From Paracoccaceae bacterium (lineage in GTDB: Bacteria; Pseudomonadota; Alphaproteobacteria; Rhodobacterales; Rhodobacteraceae), in assembly GCA_007134405.1 (NCBI GenBank), contig SLKW01000167.1, positions 1 through 5,202 of the forward strand: 5,202 bases of DNA, given 5' to 3'. Numbering within the stretch: position 1 is the stretch's first letter; each line of letters begins with the position of its first letter. The position numbers and the translations under genes were made by a program. The notes under the pieces were generated by a model. The model saw only the letters and a program-made list of their open reading frames with translations. It was not told where the DNA came from and searched no databases. Shown in pieces: positions 5,118 to 5,202 of this stretch.

Positions 5118-5202
5118 ATCCAGTGGCGGTTCGACCGCGACGGTCTGGACGCAGATTGGCATAGAGCACGTGGTTTCGCCAGCGGCCATTGATCTGTAAG
5201 TA
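5116..5202 (-). CDS. C-terminal end of a RimJ-type GNAT N-acetyltransferase (cut by window edge)
   Basis: Seen: 28 codons read in from the window edge to a TGA at 5116-5118, giving YLQINGRWRNHVLYA and then an Arg-rich tail. Known: RimJ and similar N-acetyltransferases end with a strand pattern of the form Y-L-x-I-[DN]-G-x-W-R-[DN]-H-V-L, which E. coli RimJ shows near its C-terminus. These enzymes acetylate protein N-termini (ribosomal protein S5 for RimJ) or related amines. The catalytic part lies outside the window, so the substrate is not assignable. The stop overlaps an ATG of the FAD oxidoreductase frame (ATGA), which indicates a shared operon and supports this being a real gene end despite its short visible length. 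Confidence 0.7.
   Translation of the reverse strand, partial: YLQINGRWRNHVLYANLRPDRRGRTATG

Noticed and set aside
3638..5164. Several plus-strand and alternate minus-strand frames of 120-156 codons over the FAD oxidoreductase gene
   Set aside because: They are high-GC shadow frames with Arg/Ser/Pro-rich products and no motifs, covered by an intact, well-recognised enzyme.

Overview
The window looks like the chromosome of an alphaproteobacterium, most likely of the Rhodobacterales (Rhodobacter/Paracoccus/Roseobacter type). I infer this from the high-GC codon use, the short gaps between genes, and the protein types: a short YjbH, a GNAT protein with the WWEVEALYDLCFAPGREALS-type N-terminus, and a flavin reductase-like protein. 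No search was run, so the lineage is an inference. I see no insertion sequence, phage gene, CRISPR array, rRNA or tRNA.

Layout, left to right. (1) Positions 1-775, minus strand: the N-terminal part of an exported YjbH-type outer-membrane/exopolysaccharide protein, cut by the window edge. (2) Positions 776-1092: non-coding, with a strong hairpin that is probably a (leaky) terminator. (3) Positions 1093-1332, minus: a 79-residue secreted protein with a Thr tail, resembling YjbE/GfcA of the enterobacterial yjbEFGH and gfc operons. (4) Positions 1333-1460: a leader region with two small inverted repeats. (5) Positions 1461-1976, minus: a YhbS-type GNAT acetyltransferase. (6) Positions 2048-2656, plus, divergent from the GNAT gene: a flavin reductase-like FMN-binding protein. 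(7) Positions 2663-3610, minus, convergent with it across only 6 bases: a Tat-exported metallo-beta-lactamase-fold hydrolase related to methyl parathion hydrolase. (8) Positions 3689-5107, minus: a GlcD/D-2-hydroxyglutarate-dehydrogenase-like FAD oxidoreductase. (9) Positions 5116-5202, minus: the last 28 codons of a RimJ-type GNAT acetyltransferase, whose stop codon overlaps an upstream candidate start of the FAD gene.

How the genes may work together. The yjbE-like and yjbH genes form a surface-polysaccharide module. In E. coli, yjbF and yjbG lie between these two genes; here they do not. The minus-strand genes from RimJ through the FAD oxidoreductase to the MBL hydrolase are probably one transcription unit. 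An exported lactonase/esterase releasing a hydroxyacid that the flavoprotein then oxidises is a testable but speculative link. The GNAT/flavin reductase divergent pair looks like ordinary housekeeping or accessory metabolism. I found no clear new defence or mobile system; the most notable item is the minimal yjbE-yjbH pair with a hairpin between its genes.
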